Notes: generated from the sequence alone by a model not told the origin. Positions 49,692 to 61,157 are shown, counted from the first letter of the stretch. The stretch is 64,000 nucleotides of DNA from Polytrichum commune (GCA_950295325.1 OX485804.1:51956001-52020000), one strand, 5' to 3'. Translations and numbers: made by a program.

Positions 49692-49991
49692 TTAGGGATT
49701 AAGTGGTCACATAGGCTTTCCCGTTAGTGTGAATGCATGAACTATTAATAGCCAATACGTGGTCCAAATTTCAACGTAACATGTTTTTGGGTGTGTCCAT
49801 TTGGTTAAGTACGAGCCTTGTCATATATTACTCAAAATACAAGTGTCTCGTGTCCACATTTCGAGGCCCACATACGTTACTTTCAAGAATAGAAAACGAG
49901 AAGCCTTATGCTATTCATCAAATCCTTTTTGTGACAAGTGGGCCTTTGGGTCTGCCTTGTTGTGGAGAAGGACTCGGACATCATTAAGCAG

Positions 49992-50211
49992 TGTCAATGA
50001 ACAGGGAGAGCGACCTCTAGTTACAGCTGAACTGGTTGAGTTTGAGAAAAAACTCGGTTTCAAGTTCAAGACTCTAGGAAAATTTACTGATTGTTTTAGA
50101 GGAATTTATATAATACACCTCGATTTAATGAAGAAAAACCGAAAGATGTCAACATGTGATTGGTTGGACTTGGAAACACTATGATCTCAACCGATTATGT
50201 CCAAAAAATTT
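49992..50211 (+). repeat. Dispersed repeat family A copy
   Basis: Starts TGTCAATGAACAGGGAGAG and aligns along its length with 15152-15375, including CTGGTTGAGTTTGAGAAA and AAGATGTCAACATG. Confidence 0.7.
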
Positions 50212-50360
50212 CATGGACAATGAGTAGTATGTGAGTTAAAAAACGGGTTTTGATTGTAAAAGTGCTTGTAGTCTACTTACTAAGACTCCCGTGGCCACAA
50301 ATCTGTTCGTTCTAGAGCACATTAATAGGAGAGTCGTGACAACAATAACGTCCCATTCTA

Positions 50361-50755
50361 AGGGCCGGTTCACAGGGAGTCCCAAGTCCTACGTCCCAAG
50401 TCACTCAAGGTCAATCCGTGCTATCTTAGCTGTTAATAGCTTGGAAGTTGGGACTTACCACTTCACACGGGGTCCCAAGTCCTAAGTCCCAAGTCCTAAG
50501 TCCCAAGTATGACATGGATGCCTACATGGCGACACTTTTTGGAAGTGAAACTCAGGACTTGTGTTGAGAGTTGGGTCGAGCAAAAAGCTAGACCTAACTC
50601 TCAACACAAGTCCCGTGAATGTTTTTTTGCATAAAATAATCAAGATCCATGTTAAATGATAATTAACCATATTTTAATGGTTTCTTAAAGGTCAAAAGTT
50701 GGGATGTTGCCTCCATGTTGGCACTTGGGACTTGGCACCCCATGTGAACTGGCCC
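50361..50755. mobile_element. Tourist-like (PIF/Harbinger) MITE, 395 bp
   Basis: Ends GGGCCGGTTCACAGGG and (complement of right end) GGGCCAGTTCACATGG. TAA on both sides (50358-50360, 50756-50758). Same family as 22161-22564, with tandem CCCAAGTCCTAAGT motifs just inside the ends and an inner inverted pair (AGTTGGGTCGAGC / GCTAGACCTAACTC). Confidence 0.88.
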
Positions 50756-51324
50756 TAAGAAGCTCATTTGAAGATGTTGGGTTTTAAGCTTATGTCACCA
50801 AATATATGATACTTACATGTAGTCAATTGTATTATATGTGTTTGAAGTCTAGATACGTGTTTAAGTATAGAATTATTACAAGTATTGAACAACACAAAAG
50901 TACATCACACTACATTAACTTCATAGCAAATGTTACTTCTATATTATTCATATGGTTTCTTGTTTCTTGTTTTTTAAATAATTGCATGTATCTTATATGT
51001 GAATAACTCATTTAACAATACAAGATGTGAAGTTTGCACAAGAATACAAAGTACACATGAATACATGTATTTTGGATTTATAATACAAGTTGTTGACAAC
51101 CTCGGATTCAGTAAATAGAATCTACATGATTGTTGTGGTTGCAAGCTCCATTGAAATCGAAGTATAACAAAGTGTTGGTTATTGATATAATTATAGTATT
51201 CAATGATCTCGTATGGACATTGTCAAATACTAGAACTGCGATACTCTTAGTGCACCAAATTCCTAACTTCTAGCATTATATAGATGACCATAGTTTCTTG
51301 AGGTTCATTAAGCGACCCATGGTA

Positions 51325-51816
51325 GGGCTAGTTCACACGGGATCCCAAGTCCTAAGTCACTTGAGGTCAATCCGTGCAATCTTAGCTGTTGAGAGCATGG
51401 AAGTTGGGACTTCACTTCACATGGAGTCCCAAGTCCCAAGTCCCAAGTCCTAAGTCGGTTGAGGTCAATCCGTGCAATCTTAGCCGTTGAGAGCATGGAT
51501 TTTGGGACTTGCCATTTCACAAGTCGTGTCAAGTCACAAGTCCCAAATTGACATGACATGAATGACCACATGACAACACTTTTTGGAGGTGATTCTCGGG
51601 ACTTGTGTTGAGCGTTGGGTCTAGCTTTTTGCTTGACCCAACTCTCAACATGAGTTCTTTATTTATTTTTTGCATAAAATAATCAAGATCCAGCTTTGAT
51701 GACAATTAACCATATTTTAATGGTTTCTTGAGGCTTAAAGTTGGGACTTTGCATCCGTGTTGGGACTTGCTAACATGAGTGGGACTTGGGACTTAGGACC
51801 CCATGTGAACCGGCCC
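51325..51816. mobile_element. Tourist-like (PIF/Harbinger) MITE, 492 bp
   Basis: Ends GGGCTAGTTCACACGGG and (complement) GGGCCGGTTCACATGGG. The right flank is TTA, the left flank GTA, a target duplication with one change or one imperfect end. A duplicated inner segment (GAGGTCAATCCGTGCAATCT occurs twice, about 51363 and 51459) makes it longer than its relatives. Confidence 0.78.
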
Positions 51817-53498
51817 TTAGGGTTGGGTGGGGTAGGAAGGCATACTAGCTAGGCAGAACGTGCAATGAGTGTGTGCAATGGAGGCCCCACATTACTTGCA
51901 AGGTGGTCATAGTCTCCATAACCATACGCATTGTTAATGCTTTCAATATGCCCTAGCTTTCTCCACACTATATAAGTCAACTTCGAGAAATTCCCCAAAT
52001 TGAAGTTTTCTAGGGGTATTCCTACTAGGTAGTCACGAGCATCAAGTTTGGTTCCAAAATAGGGATTGAGTCCAAAGAATACATGTGAGGTATCCACATA
52101 CATTGCACTTCTTTTTACACATAGCATTTGGTTCCAAAGCCAAAAACAAGATTCTCTTTACATGGAGACCAAGGTTTTCCAATTTAAAGGTTGGTTGTAG
52201 TATACGTTAATCAATGTCTTTGTAGACTTTCAATGTTGGGTCCAAACTCCCTTGCTCATGGCTCCTTTTGCAAAGCGGATATTCATCGGATGTTCCCCAA
52301 ACACATCCATGTGATTATTGTACATACTCACTTACTCAACCCTTAAACTTTAAGGTTCTAAGGGGCTCAAGGTTCTAAGGACCTACATACACAATTTCTA
52401 CAAGTCGTCACCAAAACATGTGATCACATTTCCTATACTCACGAGCTTAAAATTAGATTCAATACAATATTTTATGTCAAGGAGGAAATCATAATTCAAA
52501 CATATGTGGCTTTGATGATCGATGTATTATGTAATTGTGTTCATCCAAGGCCGCCTAATTTGTGCATTGAGTATTAATTTTCAATTGCAATGTATTCAAC
52601 CACTTTGAAAGTGCACATGATGAACAAGTTGATTTTGAGTGAAATTGTTTTAAACACGATGAGCTTAAAAACAAAAGTATATCTCTTGAATGCATGTTAT
52701 TGTTGTAAAACCTCTTTCATATGCTCGTGCATTAAGGGTGGGGAGTAAATCCTTTCATCAACTACATTGCGATGGGTTGAGGCTCAAACCTAAAAGACTT
52801 ATCCACCGAGCTCATGTTCAAGATTAACCATCTTCACAAATCAAAAGAATTAAGAAGAAGAAGAAGAAGAACTTCGGTCTCCAAGGAGGGACCTAAGTGA
52901 ATAAAGTATATGTTTGTAAAACATTTGTAGCCATGCCCAAGGGCAGTGACATTAGATGTAAAACTACTTCACCCTCTATAACGAGTACACACTATGTGAT
53001 TACCGGCAACCGTACAAATATTCAATATAGATGTGTGTGATGATCTACAATGAGTTGGGAGGTCTGCAACAAATTGTTAAAAATTCTAGTTGTCTTTTAT
53101 GCATAGGTATAGAATGTGCAAATTGTGTAGCAATTGTGTTAATCTATTTGATTTGTTTTTCTTTAAAAAAAGATGTAAAATATACAAACAACTCTACTTA
53201 TTTGTACGGCCACACTTTTGACGTTCATTTCAATCCTCGTGCATGGGTTTGGCTTGGTTTCTCTTGATCCTAAACTTGAATCCAATCATGGCACTCTTTT
53301 CTTTTTGGTCAAATGCACTCCAACTTCCACATTATTACTAAATAGTCCGCAATATCACTACTTTAATTATAATAGCATGTGATTTATGATCTCAATTCTG
53401 ACAAGATTTTGATCCACTTTTGGCATAAGAGGGGGGGGGGGTCATTGCATGATTATACCAAGTCCTTCATAACAAGAAGCTCCTCCCACGCACATATG
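51817..53498. other. Intergenic sequence
   Basis: An isolated 92-codon minus-strand frame (51849-52127) has protein-like composition but no recognised domain and may be a relic. An AAG trinucleotide run lies at about 52852-52870 and an 11-G tract at 53431-53441. Confidence 0.4.
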
Positions 53499-54138
53499 CA
53501 GTAATATCCCGCTTAAGTATGCACTTTGAACTGGAGCCTTTGGTGCGCACTTAATTGGTAGGTGCGTACTTTACTCATATCACTTTCTAGACCCTCTGAA
53601 TGGCAACAGGAAACGGATAAAACTTGAAGCAACATGTTTGACCAAAGCCCAACGATGTGAAATCATTGCAAAGTTGAGCAAGTTGAATGCGCCAAGCAAG
53701 CGGGCGATAAGGCGGGAGTATGAAATCAATGAAGGTGCTATAAGGAAAGCTATGGAAACGATGCGAATTGAAAAAGAACCACCTATCGATGACGAAATCC
53801 AGCCTACCAAGACATTTGTTGAAACTGAAAGTGCTACCGACTTCAAAGGCTTTGAAGCTCTATCGTCATTGACATTGACGACCAGTTACTTTGCTCCGAT
53901 GTTCAAATGGAAGTTGGGCAAATGTATGATGGACCGTGACGATCGTTTGAGACGTTTCAGCGAAACGTTAACAAATTGATAATGAATGCCAAGCGTAAAA
54001 AAATCATGCATTCACGGCAAACGACTTCGCATGACATGTTCAAACAATAAAATATGAAACCTAATTTTTGTCAAAAAAATTGTGCACTTAACCAAGATGT
54101 GTACTTAAACGAGTGCATACTTAAGCGGGAGATTACTG
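53499..54138 (+). mobile_element. pogo-like element, complete non-autonomous copy, 640 bp
   Basis: Left end CAGTAATATCCCGCTTAAGT and right end (complement CAGTAATCTCCCGCTTAAGT) are inverted for about 25 bp. TATG lies directly on each side (53495-53498, 54139-54142), either a 4-bp duplication or a TA duplication with chance extension. It is collinear with 45780-46375. Confidence 0.82.
53599..53979 (+). pseudogene. HTH (CENP-B/pogo-type) frame lacking its ATG
   Basis: Aligned with the 127-codon frame at 45877-46260, the initiator codon here is CTG (53596-53598), but the rest is open to the same TGA. It reads KRIKLEATCLTKAQRCEIIA, then AIRREYEINEGAIRKAMETM, the helix-turn-helix of pogo-type transposases. 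About 24 of 119 residues differ from the other copy. No DDE domain follows. Confidence 0.65.
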
Positions 54139-54389
54139 TATGTGTGTACATATTTGTTTGTGTGTGTTTATGTGTGAGTGAGAGAGACCAAATTTAAGAA
54201 TCAATTGCTGAGTAAAAAAACAGTACAATCATCGAGGGAGGGACCCTTGGGGATCAAATAATGATGTCGGATCTAGTTTTCAAGTAACCACAAGGTTGCT
54301 CATTCAAGCAATCAACTATGTAAAACACTCAATTGACGTCAACAACATTTGAAGTACTCAAACCTAAAAGACCTTGGAAGCTTTCTCTA

Positions 54390-55570
54390 GTGCCTCCTAG
54401 GTCTTATGCCACTCAATCCTACTATTGTCAACCTCGCAAATGACTTGATGAAGCTTGGGGATTGACCACGAGATGTTGTTGAGCATAAGCTTGTTCCGGT
54501 GGCGAAAAATAATCCAAGGGATGGAACTCCAAATCTACAACCACATTGTGTTCCTCGAATGAAGATCCTTGCTTGAGCTCCTATAGAAAAGAGAATTGAT
54601 TAAGGTAAAAACACCGACATGGGTTGTGATTGTAAGGCTTGGAGAACATTTGCCAAATAATGTTGACCCTAGAGTTTCAAGTATGTTGTGTGATAGAATA
54701 CTTGAAAACAAATGAACCATGTGAGGGCTCAACCACCCTACTGATAGCAACCATGTTGATCCTCTTGAAATTCTTCTTCACCAATCATTGAAATTTTGTT
54801 TGATGACCCACCACATGAAAGCAACCTCCATCTGAAACTTGCTTTTGTGCCACACTGTACTCCATTCAGGCAAAAAGTTTGCAAGGAACACATGTTGTCA
54901 TTTTTTAGCAATTGATATATAAAGCTCGTTGTGCTTGCTCAACCAACTCTAAGTTTGCTTGGCCATGTACTCTAGGAACATGGTGTTCCCTAACCAATGC
55001 CATTGCGTTGGGTCAAATGCCATAATTTTTGGTTATCCATCACCTACCGAGCGCACTCCATGGAGTGAGGGGGGGGGGGGATGCCTCTTATAGGTTTGTT
55101 GTTAATTTTATCCTCGACAAACTAATTTGATATTTTTGACCCCCAATTTACATGTTGATTTGACTTAAAATAATAGTCCCCGAGCTCTACATAGTAATCA
55201 ATGCTTTTTACTCCCCTTGATAGGTGCTACCAAACATCACCCAAGGCCATGTTGGCAAATTAACCGTAATAGATATGAAAGAAAGTCTTAAGGCTTTGTT
55301 CTATGTGTTGTTGAAGTCAGTGAAAACCACTAGATGATACATTTGGAATCCCCTCTAGATGGAAGCGTGCATTAATTTTTTCCATAAATCGGTTCCAACA
55401 TGTACACTCGTATGTGATGGTTCCCTCTCACCCTAGTGTATGGTATGTTATGTTTTATGGGTGAATTATGAAGTAGTTTGGAACCCATTGACCCTTAAAA
55501 CACCAATACACTTTCTAGAAGATATTGGACGAACCTCTCGAAATATAAAGTGATTTTATGATTAACATAA
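54390..55570 (-). pseudogene. LINE relic, C-terminal (zf-RVT-like) region
   Basis: Minus-strand coherent sequence is broken into frames. From high to low coordinates: CTCWNRFMEKINARFHLEGI (about 55400), MALGDVW near 55245, WLGNTMFLEYMAKQ (about 54985), LPEWSTVWHKSKFQMEVAF near 54860, HLFSSILSHN near 54700 and IWSSIPWIIFRHRNKLML (about 54510). The last resembles the conserved W.IW..RN segment after the zinc-finger part of plant LINE reverse transcriptases, and HLF...C-type spacing precedes it, though the cysteines are lost. A 12-G tract (55069-55080) interrupts it. A dead fragment; the RT core is not seen. Confidence 0.45.
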
Positions 55571-57190
55571 TCTACCACAAGAACTTGACTGCCTCTCTAT
55601 TCCGGAACCTAGAAATTGATTTTCCTTTCATAACATTACTCAACTGCATGGTTGAGTCCAGTTCCTATATATAGCATGGGACATGGGGCTCCATTGTCTT
55701 ACCTTCATGCAAGAAACTTAGGTAATAAGAAGGAATTGTTGCCAATATCAATAATGGATAGTGCCAATATCAATAACATGAATATTAGTGTATAATGTTG
55801 CTATGCATACTATTTTCAGTGAACATTGTCGAGATGAACAATGCTTCCTATGGATAGTGTGGAGAATATAACTCTACCCAAACGCTAGATGTTAGCATGA
55901 GTGCATGCAATGTGAAATTAGTTGAGAATGTGCACCATGTTGTCCACATGTTGTTGCTATGTACTAATTGCAATTGAGGTTTTGTCCACATAATGACTAG
56001 AAAATTGTTGATGAGTTGACCCGCAAACGTAAACACCTTGCAAGGACTTGACACTGATAGTTGCTTTGCAACAACAACAAACATGTAGAGTGCAAGTTGG
56101 CAACCTTGTCAAACTTTTTAACATATTTGGAAATATTTGGTAGCTTGGTTGTTGACATAACATTATTCAACACTTGGGTTGTGTTGTTTCGGCTAGGTTG
56201 GTTGTAATTTGGGTTCTCTTTGCAATTCATTTTTTTAATTTGTGCCAAAAAAACATAATTCATATCCATAACAATGTTATGTGGGACTGAATATATTTCA
56301 CAAAATATTCCCCATACTCAATATGAATATGGAGAATATTATGTGGATTATTGTCAGTCCCACATAACACTGTTATGGATTTGAATATTATTATGAATGC
56401 CCACCATGGCCACTTTCAATATGACCACTGCACACTCGGTCAGATTATTGAGAGGTGAATATAGTTTCATTTGGATGAAAGCTTCTCAAATCCAAGTGTC
56501 AAACTCATGAATAGTAAGTCTTTTGAGATTTCAACTTGACTTCCAACAAAAGGGGCCTTACCGGCACTTTGTACCAAAGCATGAGGACCTATGATCATCA
56601 ATTTCTAGAATCTTATATTGACGGAAAATATTGCGACCGTCCCACTTACAATGTATGCTAAAGCTTGAGGACCCGAGGAAGTTTGAATATATGTAAAACC
56701 TAAATGGAAACCTACGTGGCATGTAGTGGACGATGTTTGATAATTTACCATATCTTGCGTCACCCCCGCCCAACGATTTAGACCACCTCAAAGATTGGGG
56801 GACCATGACACTTCAAAATATGAGAATCCTTTATTCATTAACTTATTGTGTAGTAAGCATATCCACATGAAGAAGAAAGTGGTGACATAGCATTCAATTG
56901 AAAGCCCGTTCACATATGTCTTTCCACTACACTTGTTAGTCCACAACCACACAAGATCCTAATCTAGTTGTCCATGGTATGACGTTTGGATGAGTTTCAA
57001 GGCCCCTCATAATTTCATAGTCACAACTATAACCAATCGCTCACCCAAGATTAGAAGGGTCACTAACAAAACTCCTCACACTTTTTCATCCAAAAAAGAC
57101 GTCATCATCCATTGTTAATATATTATATCCATGAGCTAATAAATCACGATTGAGTAGGTGGATAACTCTTCGCTCCCACAACTTGTCATC
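55571..57190. other. Intergenic sequence
   Basis: Contains a hairpin MITE (56253-56396) and a stretch at 56880-57063 distantly similar to 9780-9925. No gene supported. Confidence 0.45.
56253..56396. mobile_element. Hairpin MITE, about 144 bp, copy 2
   Basis: Arms CATATCCATAACAATGTTAT and its complement (TAACACTGTTATGGAT...) flank GTGGGACTG / CAGTCCCAC. Matches the element at 19299-19442 in both arms; the centre differs. Confidence 0.75.
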
Positions 57191-58711
57191 CACGCCATAA
57201 ATTTGACACCCTAGCCAAATTTCCAGGGGACACCCTGTCCCAAATTTTGGGTGTCCCAAGGACACCCTGCTCCAATTTTTGGGTGTCCTCATAAATTTCT
57301 CTTAAATTTTTTTTTGTCAAAATAGGTACAATTTTGAAAAATATATAATATCATTTCAAAATTTCAATTAAAAATAAAAAAAATCACTACATATCATAAC
57401 TTGCAATGCAAATCAAACCTACAAGCGGCGGCCTTTCATAGCACACCACTTTACCCATACTTGTTCAAAGTCAATGGCCTCTATGGGGATTTTTGCCATT
57501 GCAACTCTCATTTGTGCTTCCAAAGTCTCTAATACCAAACTACACCGTAAAGTAGATTTAATATGATTTTGAGTAGAAAATCCTCTCTCACAAGAAGCTG
57601 TACTAGCAGGAATTACAAGAACAACTTGCCACAACTTTGTCATATGAGGATATCTTCCAACATAGTCCAAATTGGAAGAATAAACCATCCAAGCTTGGTG
57701 CATTTTAAGACCACCACATGAAATATGAAGTGTATCCAAAAAACCTCGAAGCTCTGATTTTAAACCACGCTCATCAAAAAGATTCCCTCCATTAGTGCAG
57801 AAGTGGTCAATGAAACTCTGAAGCCATAAATGAGCATTTCGATGAAGAAGTGTCAAGTCTGTTGAAAAACAGACAGGGCTAAATAGCTTAGCTGCATTGA
57901 AGAGCTTCAAATTAGGAAATCGTTGCTGCAATGATTCTATCACCTTAACCACATAGGCCTGTGCAATTAAGTCAGACTTGCAAAGAAAGAATGGACAAGG
58001 AATACTAAGCTCGAAAGTCTGGATCTATCACCCACCGTCAGAATATCAACAGATATGTAGAAGCATGTGATTCAAAGGGAATTGTTCAAAACAGTTTTGG
58101 TTGAAAAGCAAGAAAAAATCACATTGGTTGGAAGCAAGAAAATACTCATATTGAGTGGAGGATGTGGAGGCACCACGGTGATAGAAACATTTGCCTCGCC
58201 ATGTTCCTAGTTAGTCTCGCTCTCCATTCACCGTCCTAGGTCCCGGTTACAAAGGAAATTGCAAGAGCAAAGTTGAACTTAAGTATGTGAGTGAGTGTAG
58301 GAAGTTCTCCTACTGTTATGGGTTATGTTTTCCGGATACTTGAGCTGCACTTTATAGTACTCAAGTAATACATGTCATTTCAATTTCTAGTGTGTCAATT
58401 GACGTGTGATTTTTTTCTTCACAAGTCACAGTACGTGTCAATTTCTAGAATGTGCGTGTCAATTGACGTGCATTTTTTTTTTGTGCAAGTTTTTGCGTGT
58501 CAAAAAAGAAAAACTTGCAAAAACTTTGTCAAAACATATACGCTGATAGGCCCTACAAGTACAGGGGACACCCTGAATTTTTTTTGGGTGTAAAAAGGAC
58601 ACCCTTGTAGGATTTTTGGGTGTCCTCGGGGACACCTTGTTTGAGATTTGGGTGTCTTAGGACACTCTAGGAAGCAAAATACACCCGCCAGGGTTTCAAT
58701 TTTATGCCCTG
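57191..58711 (-). mobile_element. hAT element, internally deleted, 1521 bp
   Basis: Terminal sequences CACGCCATAAATTTGACACC and (complement of right end) CAGGGCATAAAATTGAAACC are imperfect inverted repeats. A perfect 8-bp target duplication TTGTCATC flanks the element (57183-57190, 58712-58719), diagnostic of hAT insertion. Subterminal GGGTGTCC / GGACACCC motifs are repeated at both ends, as in hAT elements. Only the C-terminal part of the transposase remains. Confidence 0.92.
57419..57952 (-). pseudogene. hAT transposase fragment (C-terminal dimerisation domain)
   Basis: An open 177-codon frame ends in a normal stop. IPASTASCERGFSTQNHIKS followed by LRCSLVLETLEAQMRVAM is the hAT C-terminal dimerisation motif. 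The N-terminal zinc finger and most of the RNase H-like catalytic domain are absent. Upstream a possible acceptor (TTGCACAG before GCCTATGTG) suggests this was the last exon of a spliced transposase. Orientation is minus relative to the window. Confidence 0.8.
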
Positions 58712-58844
58712 TTGTCATCTACTATCTTCTCGTTGGTTATCTAGTCCATAGTGTAAAATGGCCCTTATTACACCAATAAACAAAGCAACTTTGATTTAGT
58801 GTCATTAAGAGCTTCCCAAATTTTTGGGTGGTTAGAATAGCAAT

Positions 58845-58916
58845 AACCCTTTATCAAGGCACTGGGTTTAACCCTTCATCAAGGCACTGGGTTTAACCCT
58901 TCATCAAGGGACCGGG
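58845..58916 (+). repeat. 25-bp direct repeat, three units
   Basis: AACCCTTCATCAAGGCACTG (25-bp unit ending GGTTT) occurs at 58845, 58870 and, slightly diverged and truncated, 58895, immediately upstream of the IPMS promoter region. Confidence 0.9.
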
Positions 58917-58924
58917 TCGGTCAT

Positions 58925-59058
58925 GGTATAGGCAGGGTATAGACAGAGTCCCGGGTATAGGCGGGGTATAAGGGGGTGGCACTCATCCGCGGCAGAGCGC
59001 CATCAGCCTCATCTCTGCAACCGTAAACCCTAAGTAACTTGCATTGGAATCCGGGCGG
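58925..59058 (+). promoter_or_regulatory. Putative IPMS promoter
   Basis: A 17-bp motif GGTATAGGC(A/G)GGGTATA is repeated at 58925-58941 and 58954-58970. TATAAG at 58967-58972 is the best TATA-like box, 227 bp before the ATG. A telo-box AAACCCTAA lies at 59025-59033; telo-boxes are common near the start of plant housekeeping genes. The start of transcription is inferred, not seen. Confidence 0.5.
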
Positions 59059-59198
59059 TGGACTTCGGAGACCGATTTCGGTCCTCGGATTCCACGGCCT
59101 TACGAGTGCAGTGTCTATTTAAGATTCTGTTAGAACATTCGTTGTGTGCAATTTGCTTTTGTCCTTGGATTGAAGGCATTGGTGAGATCGAGGGCGCA

Positions 59199-61157
59199 AT
59201 GGCGTGTGCTCAGGTGAAACCCTTTCAGTACACAGGGGTTAACTTCTGTAATGGAGGCGATCAGCAGAGGCGGCAGAACCGTACTGGGGATGTGGTGCAA
59301 AATGTTTCTCTGTGTCGGATTTCTCAATCCACATCCTCCTCTGCCCTTTGCAAATCTTTCATTAACCCTGTCCAAGTTCGGAGGCAGTCGTTGGTTCAGT
59401 CTCAGAAGGGGGATGCTGCCAAGGGGTTTATGGTGCAGTGCAATGGTCAAGCGGTGAGGAAGAGGCCTCAGTACATTCCCAACCGAATTGATGACCCGAA
59501 TTATGTGCGCATTTTTGACACAACGCTGCGGGATGGGGAGCAGTCACCGGGTGCAACTTTGACGAGTAAGGAGAAGCTAGACATTGCAAAACAGCTGGCA
59601 AGGCTAGGAGTGGACATCATCGAGGCTGGGTTTCCTATTGCCTCTCCGGATGACCTAATTGCTGTGAAATTGATTGCCACGGAGGTAGGTAATAATGTTG
59701 ATGAGGATGGGTATGTGCCAGTGATATGTGGTCTGTCAAGGTGCAATAAGAAGGACATTGATGCAGCATGGGAGGCCGTGAAGCCTGCACTTCGACCTCG
59801 GATTCACACTTTTATTGCCACGAGTGAAGTTCACATGGTTCACAAGCTGAATAAAACGCAGGATGAGGTGGTCAAGATTGCATCTGAGATGGTGGCTTAC
59901 GCACGCAGCCTGGGATGCCAAGATATCGAATTCAGTCCCGAAGATGCGGGCCGGTCTGATCTCAACTTCTTGTATAGAATTCTGGAGGCGGTGATCAAAG
60001 CGGGTGCCACAACTCTGAACATTCCAGACACTGTTGGATATACATTGCCTAGTGAATTCGGTGCTCTGATTGCGAACTTGAAAGCCAACACTCCTGGAGC
60101 AGAAAATGTTATCTTCTCTACCCATTGCCAGAATGATTTGGGTCTCGCAACTGCGAATACGCTTGCTGGTGCTTATAATGGTGCCAGGCAAGTGGAGGTT
60201 ACAATTAATGGGATCGGCGAGCGAGCCGGCAATGCATCCCTGGAGGAGGTTGTGATGGCGTTGAGATGTCGGGGTCAGGAGCAGATGGGGGGAATTTACA
60301 CTGGTCTGACCACCAAGCACATTGCAGTTACGTCGCGCATGGTGGCAGAGTACACAGGCATGATGGTGCAACCTCACAAAGCTATTGTGGGAGCGAATGC
60401 GTTCGCACATGAGAGCGGGATTCATCAAGATGGGATGCTGAAGCACAAGGGTACGTATGAGATCATCTCCCCGGATGATATTGGTCTGATTCGCGCACCG
60501 ACATCAGCAGGGATTGTGCTTGGGAAGCTCAGTGGGCGTCATGCCTTGAAGCAGAGGTTAATGGAGCTTGGATACGAGCGGGAGGGCCCCGAATTGGAAG
60601 GCGTGTTCAAGAGATTTAAGCTGCTGGCTGAGAAGAAAAAGAATATGACTGATGAAGACCTAGAGGCTCTGCTCTCTGATGAGATTTTCCAGCCTGAAAC
60701 ACATTGGTCTGTAGGTGAACTTCAAGTGATGTGTGGAGCTATGGGTTTACCATCCATGGCAACAGTGAAACTTGTAGGTCCAGATGGTACCAATCACGTA
60801 GGAACTGCATTGGGAACAGGTCCAGTGGATGCTGCGTACAAGGCTGTGGACAGTGTTGTGAAGGAGCCCGTGACTCTTTTAGAATACTCAATGAATGCTG
60901 TTACAGAAGGCATTGATGCAATTGCCCAAACAAGAGTTCAGATTAGGGCACACGATTCCCTCACACTTACACACGCCCAAACTGGGACGCAAGTCCCTCG
61001 GTCTTATAGTGGAACTGGTGCAGCTCAAGATATAGTGGTATCCAGTGTCCGTGCCTATGTAAGCGCCTTGAACAAAATGCTCACATTCAGAGGGGTGAAA
61101 CGAGAACCTAAGACAGTCAAAAGTGCAGAAGAGCAGCCGGCAGTAGTTTCTCCTTAA
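59199..61157 (+). CDS. IPMS: 2-isopropylmalate synthase, plastid-type, intronless
   Basis: 652 codons, ATG in good context (GCAATGGCG) to TAA. It condenses acetyl-CoA with 2-oxoisovalerate, the committed step of leucine synthesis, presumably in plastids. Residues 1-90 are Ser/Arg/Gln-rich and poor in acidic residues, fitting a transit peptide. The HMGL-like TIM-barrel spans about 101-375 with RDGEQSPG (111-118), STHCQNDLG (307-315; HCQND, as in plant enzymes) and [13 protein letters not shown] (338-350). HESGIHQDG is at 404-412. The C-terminal 500-630 is the Leu-binding allosteric domain ([25 protein letters not shown]), so this is IPMS, not methylthioalkylmalate synthase, which lacks it. In-frame sequence upstream starts only at GTG, so ATG 59199 is chosen. 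No introns, whereas angiosperm IPMS genes are split, so it may be a retrocopy or an ancestrally intronless gene. The frame is completely intact. Confidence 0.97.
   Translation: MACAQVKPFQYTGVNFCNGGDQQRRQNRTGDVVQNVSLCRISQSTSSSALCKSFINPVQVRRQSLVQSQKGDAAKGFMVQCNGQAVRKRPQYIPNRIDDPNYVRIFDTTLRDGEQSPGATLTSKEKLDIAKQLARLGVDIIEAGFPIASPDDLIAVKLIATEVGNNVDEDGYVPVICGLSRCNKKDIDAAWEAVKPALRPRIHTFIATSEVHMVHKLNKTQDEVVKIASEMVAYARSLGCQDIEFSPEDAGRSDLNFLYRILEAVIKAGATTLNIPDTVGYTLPSEFGALIANLKANTPGAENVIFSTHCQNDLGLATANTLAGAYNGARQVEVTINGIGERAGNASLEEVVMALRCRGQEQMGGIYTGLTTKHIAVTSRMVAEYTGMMVQPHKAIVGANAFAHESGIHQDGMLKHKGTYEIISPDDIGLIRAPTSAGIVLGKLSGRHALKQRLMELGYEREGPELEGVFKRFKLLAEKKKNMTDEDLEALLSDEIFQPETHWSVGELQVMCGAMGLPSMATVKLVGPDGTNHVGTALGTGPVDAAYKAVDSVVKEPVTLLEYSMNAVTEGIDAIAQTRVQIRAHDSLTLTHAQTGTQVPRSYSGTGAAQDIVVSSVRAYVSALNKMLTFRGVKREPKTVKSAEEQPAVVSP

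Noticed and set aside
58743-58763. Right end of another Harbinger-type element (GTGTAAAATGGCCCTTA)
   Set aside because: No matching left end upstream, even when the hAT insertion is removed; kept only as a remark.
59058-59198. In-frame 47-codon N-terminal extension of IPMS
   Set aside because: It begins with GTG, not ATG. ATG 59199 has a better context and leaves a suitable transit peptide.
59736-60446. 236-codon minus-strand open frame
   Set aside because: Antisense shadow of the IPMS coding sequence.
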